Both the position numbers and the translations under genes were made by a program. Positions 62,935 to 64,000 of a stretch of 64,000 nt of DNA are shown here, piece after piece. Source of the DNA: Pararge aegeria (lineage: Eukaryota > Arthropoda > Insecta > Lepidoptera > Nymphalidae). The stretch spans positions 5,045,001-5,109,000 of the forward strand of contig NC_053205.1 of assembly GCF_905163445.1 (NCBI RefSeq), read 5' to 3'. Below the pieces are notes generated by a model. The model made no database searches, was not told the origin of the DNA, and saw only the letters and a program-made list of their open reading frames with translations. How positions within the stretch are numbered: position 1 is the stretch's first letter; each line of letters opens with the position of its first letter.

Positions 62935-64000
62935 ACAACTCGATTCGTCTGGAGACTCGCTTAGATGGGAAACTATGTTTGATCCCACGATTTTTTCAAA
63001 CATTTTTAAAGTCATAGTTCTTTGCAGCTTGTTTTCTGGAATGTTAGTCGAATTTCTCATATTTTTACCGAGGCATTTTTTTAAATCAATAGCGTTACAG
63101 TTCCATGGATATAAACCGCAGGCTCGAAAACCGTTTACAATAATGTTTCTATTTATGTATTTTTTTAATATTATGTTAAGTATCGGAGCAAAGTCAATTT
63201 TTGTCAAATTTTTTGTCGGATTTACCTGCCGCCATTCTAGTACGCCTTTTTTCCAAGAACCTTTAATTGGCTTGAAGGCAGCCACATCTGCGGGCTGTAG
63301 AATCCGGGTCGCGTTTGGGTATAATGCTATAAGTATTATACCCATTTCTTTGCATACTTTGCTTAGTTCAAAATTAATATGGCTTTTATGGCCATCAACA
63401 AATAAAACAATGGGAAGTTCTATATTTTCTTTAACTAGATAAGGATAGAATACATTAGTTATGTACTGTAAAAAAAGATCTTTGTTCATCCATCCATTCG
63501 ATGACAAACCTACTCCCCATTCTGGTGGTACAGACGCTGCAATATCTGCCCTGTTACGTTTGAGTGGGTAAATGATCATAGGTGGCGTAATAGCTCCGTT
63601 GGCCGAAAATGTGAACATAACTGTTAGCCCACATTTTGCGGGCGCATTATCAATTTCATAAACGTCACGAGTACCTTTGAGGGCTAAAACCTTTGAAGTT
63701 TTTGGGCATAATAAGAAATTGGTTTCATCGCCATTGAAAATACGTTTTGGATTTTCTAAAATATGCAGGCATTCTTCTTCTTTTAGGCAAGTTTCAATTT
63801 GATGAAACCATTTTTTCAAATTTTCTTCAGAAACATTGGCACTAGCTGAAGTAACAGCTTCAGCTGTTCTATGTACTATTTAAGGGTGACGTTTTAAAAA
63901 TAATTTGTACCACCCGTCTCCTGGTGTATTGTTTATACAACTATTAGGCCTAGGTGATTTTTTTAGAAATGTAGCAACACTTTGCAATAGATCTTCTTTT
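62935..64000 (-). pseudogene. pogo/jerky-like DDE_1 transposase, partial, one stop
   Basis: The open frame 63819-62935 contains IFNGDETNFLLCP (D), GLTVMFTFSANGAITPPMII, IVLFVDGHKSHINFELSKVC (D), LYPNATRILQPADVAAFKPI (third acidic residue region) and GFRACGLYPWNCNAIDLKKC. Upstream the same frame continues to the window edge (KEDLLQSVATFLKKSPRPNS) with a single TAA at 63880-63882. Downstream, the last 30 residues of the frame to 62833 are simply the reverse of the FP-like ORF1 above. The N-terminal DNA-binding domain lies outside the window. Confidence 0.85.

Overview
This window looks like 64 kb of gene-poor, AT-rich insect chromosome made almost entirely of nested and broken mobile elements plus copies of an RNA-virus genome. 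I find no convincing single-copy host gene. Introns with GT/AG borders, non-LTR retrotransposons, an errantivirus with an envelope gene, several PIF/Harbinger elements and a tRNA-derived SINE of a kind widespread in moths and butterflies (23395-23687) point to Lepidoptera; the order is an inference.

Layout. 1-1475: a copy of a tombus-like (+)RNA virus replicase region on the minus strand, cut by the window edge. 1874-4208: a decayed pogo/Tigger-like transposon. 4480-9737: a Tc1/mariner-like element with 31-bp terminal inverted repeats and a TA target duplication; its transposase gene is joined at the C-terminal end to a 3.1-kb array of the same viral sequence repeated at exactly 998 bp (4873-7942). 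9755-13080: a decayed non-LTR ORF1, a decayed piggyBac and unassigned AT-rich DNA. 13085-30395: pieces of one protein-primed type-B DNA polymerase gene, all minus strand and in order, separated by a 5.4-kb RNase-H-type non-LTR retrotransposon (itself a mosaic with a Gypsy 3' half), an LTR/gag fragment with a piggyBac-like element, and a second non-LTR element that is interrupted at a TTAA by a 4.5-kb piggyBac with an intact four-exon transposase. 30780-31808: an internally deleted R4/Dong-like element. 31950-34600: two PIF/Harbinger fragments. 35528-46448: an errantivirus (gag, pro, pol, env), 298-bp LTRs, ATTT duplication, whose 5' LTR is split by an intact Harbinger element (43196-46379). 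46730-52620: a CR1-like fragment and a full-length two-ORF Daphne/CR1-like retrotransposon with intact reading frames. 53175-55912: another intact Harbinger with TAA duplication. 55967-64000: a 5'-truncated non-LTR element, piggyBac, pogo and Harbinger fragments, a coiled-coil/FP-like retrotransposon ORF1, and a pogo-like transposase running off the end.

Working relationships. The Harbinger elements each carry two convergent genes, a DDE transposase and a MADF/BESS protein, whose exons are interdigitated: each gene's exons sit in the other's intron. Four elements in the window show this plan to some degree, two of them intact. The piggyBac transposase (735 aa when its exons are read together) and the Daphne-like ORF1/ORF2 also look functional; nearly everything else is broken.

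The most unusual points are the viral array trapped between the terminal repeats of a DNA transposon, the dismembered polymerase gene, and the strand bias: from 1 to about 31.8 kb every recognisable coding remnant, including both viral blocks, lies on the minus strand, the arrangement expected of a uni-strand piRNA cluster.
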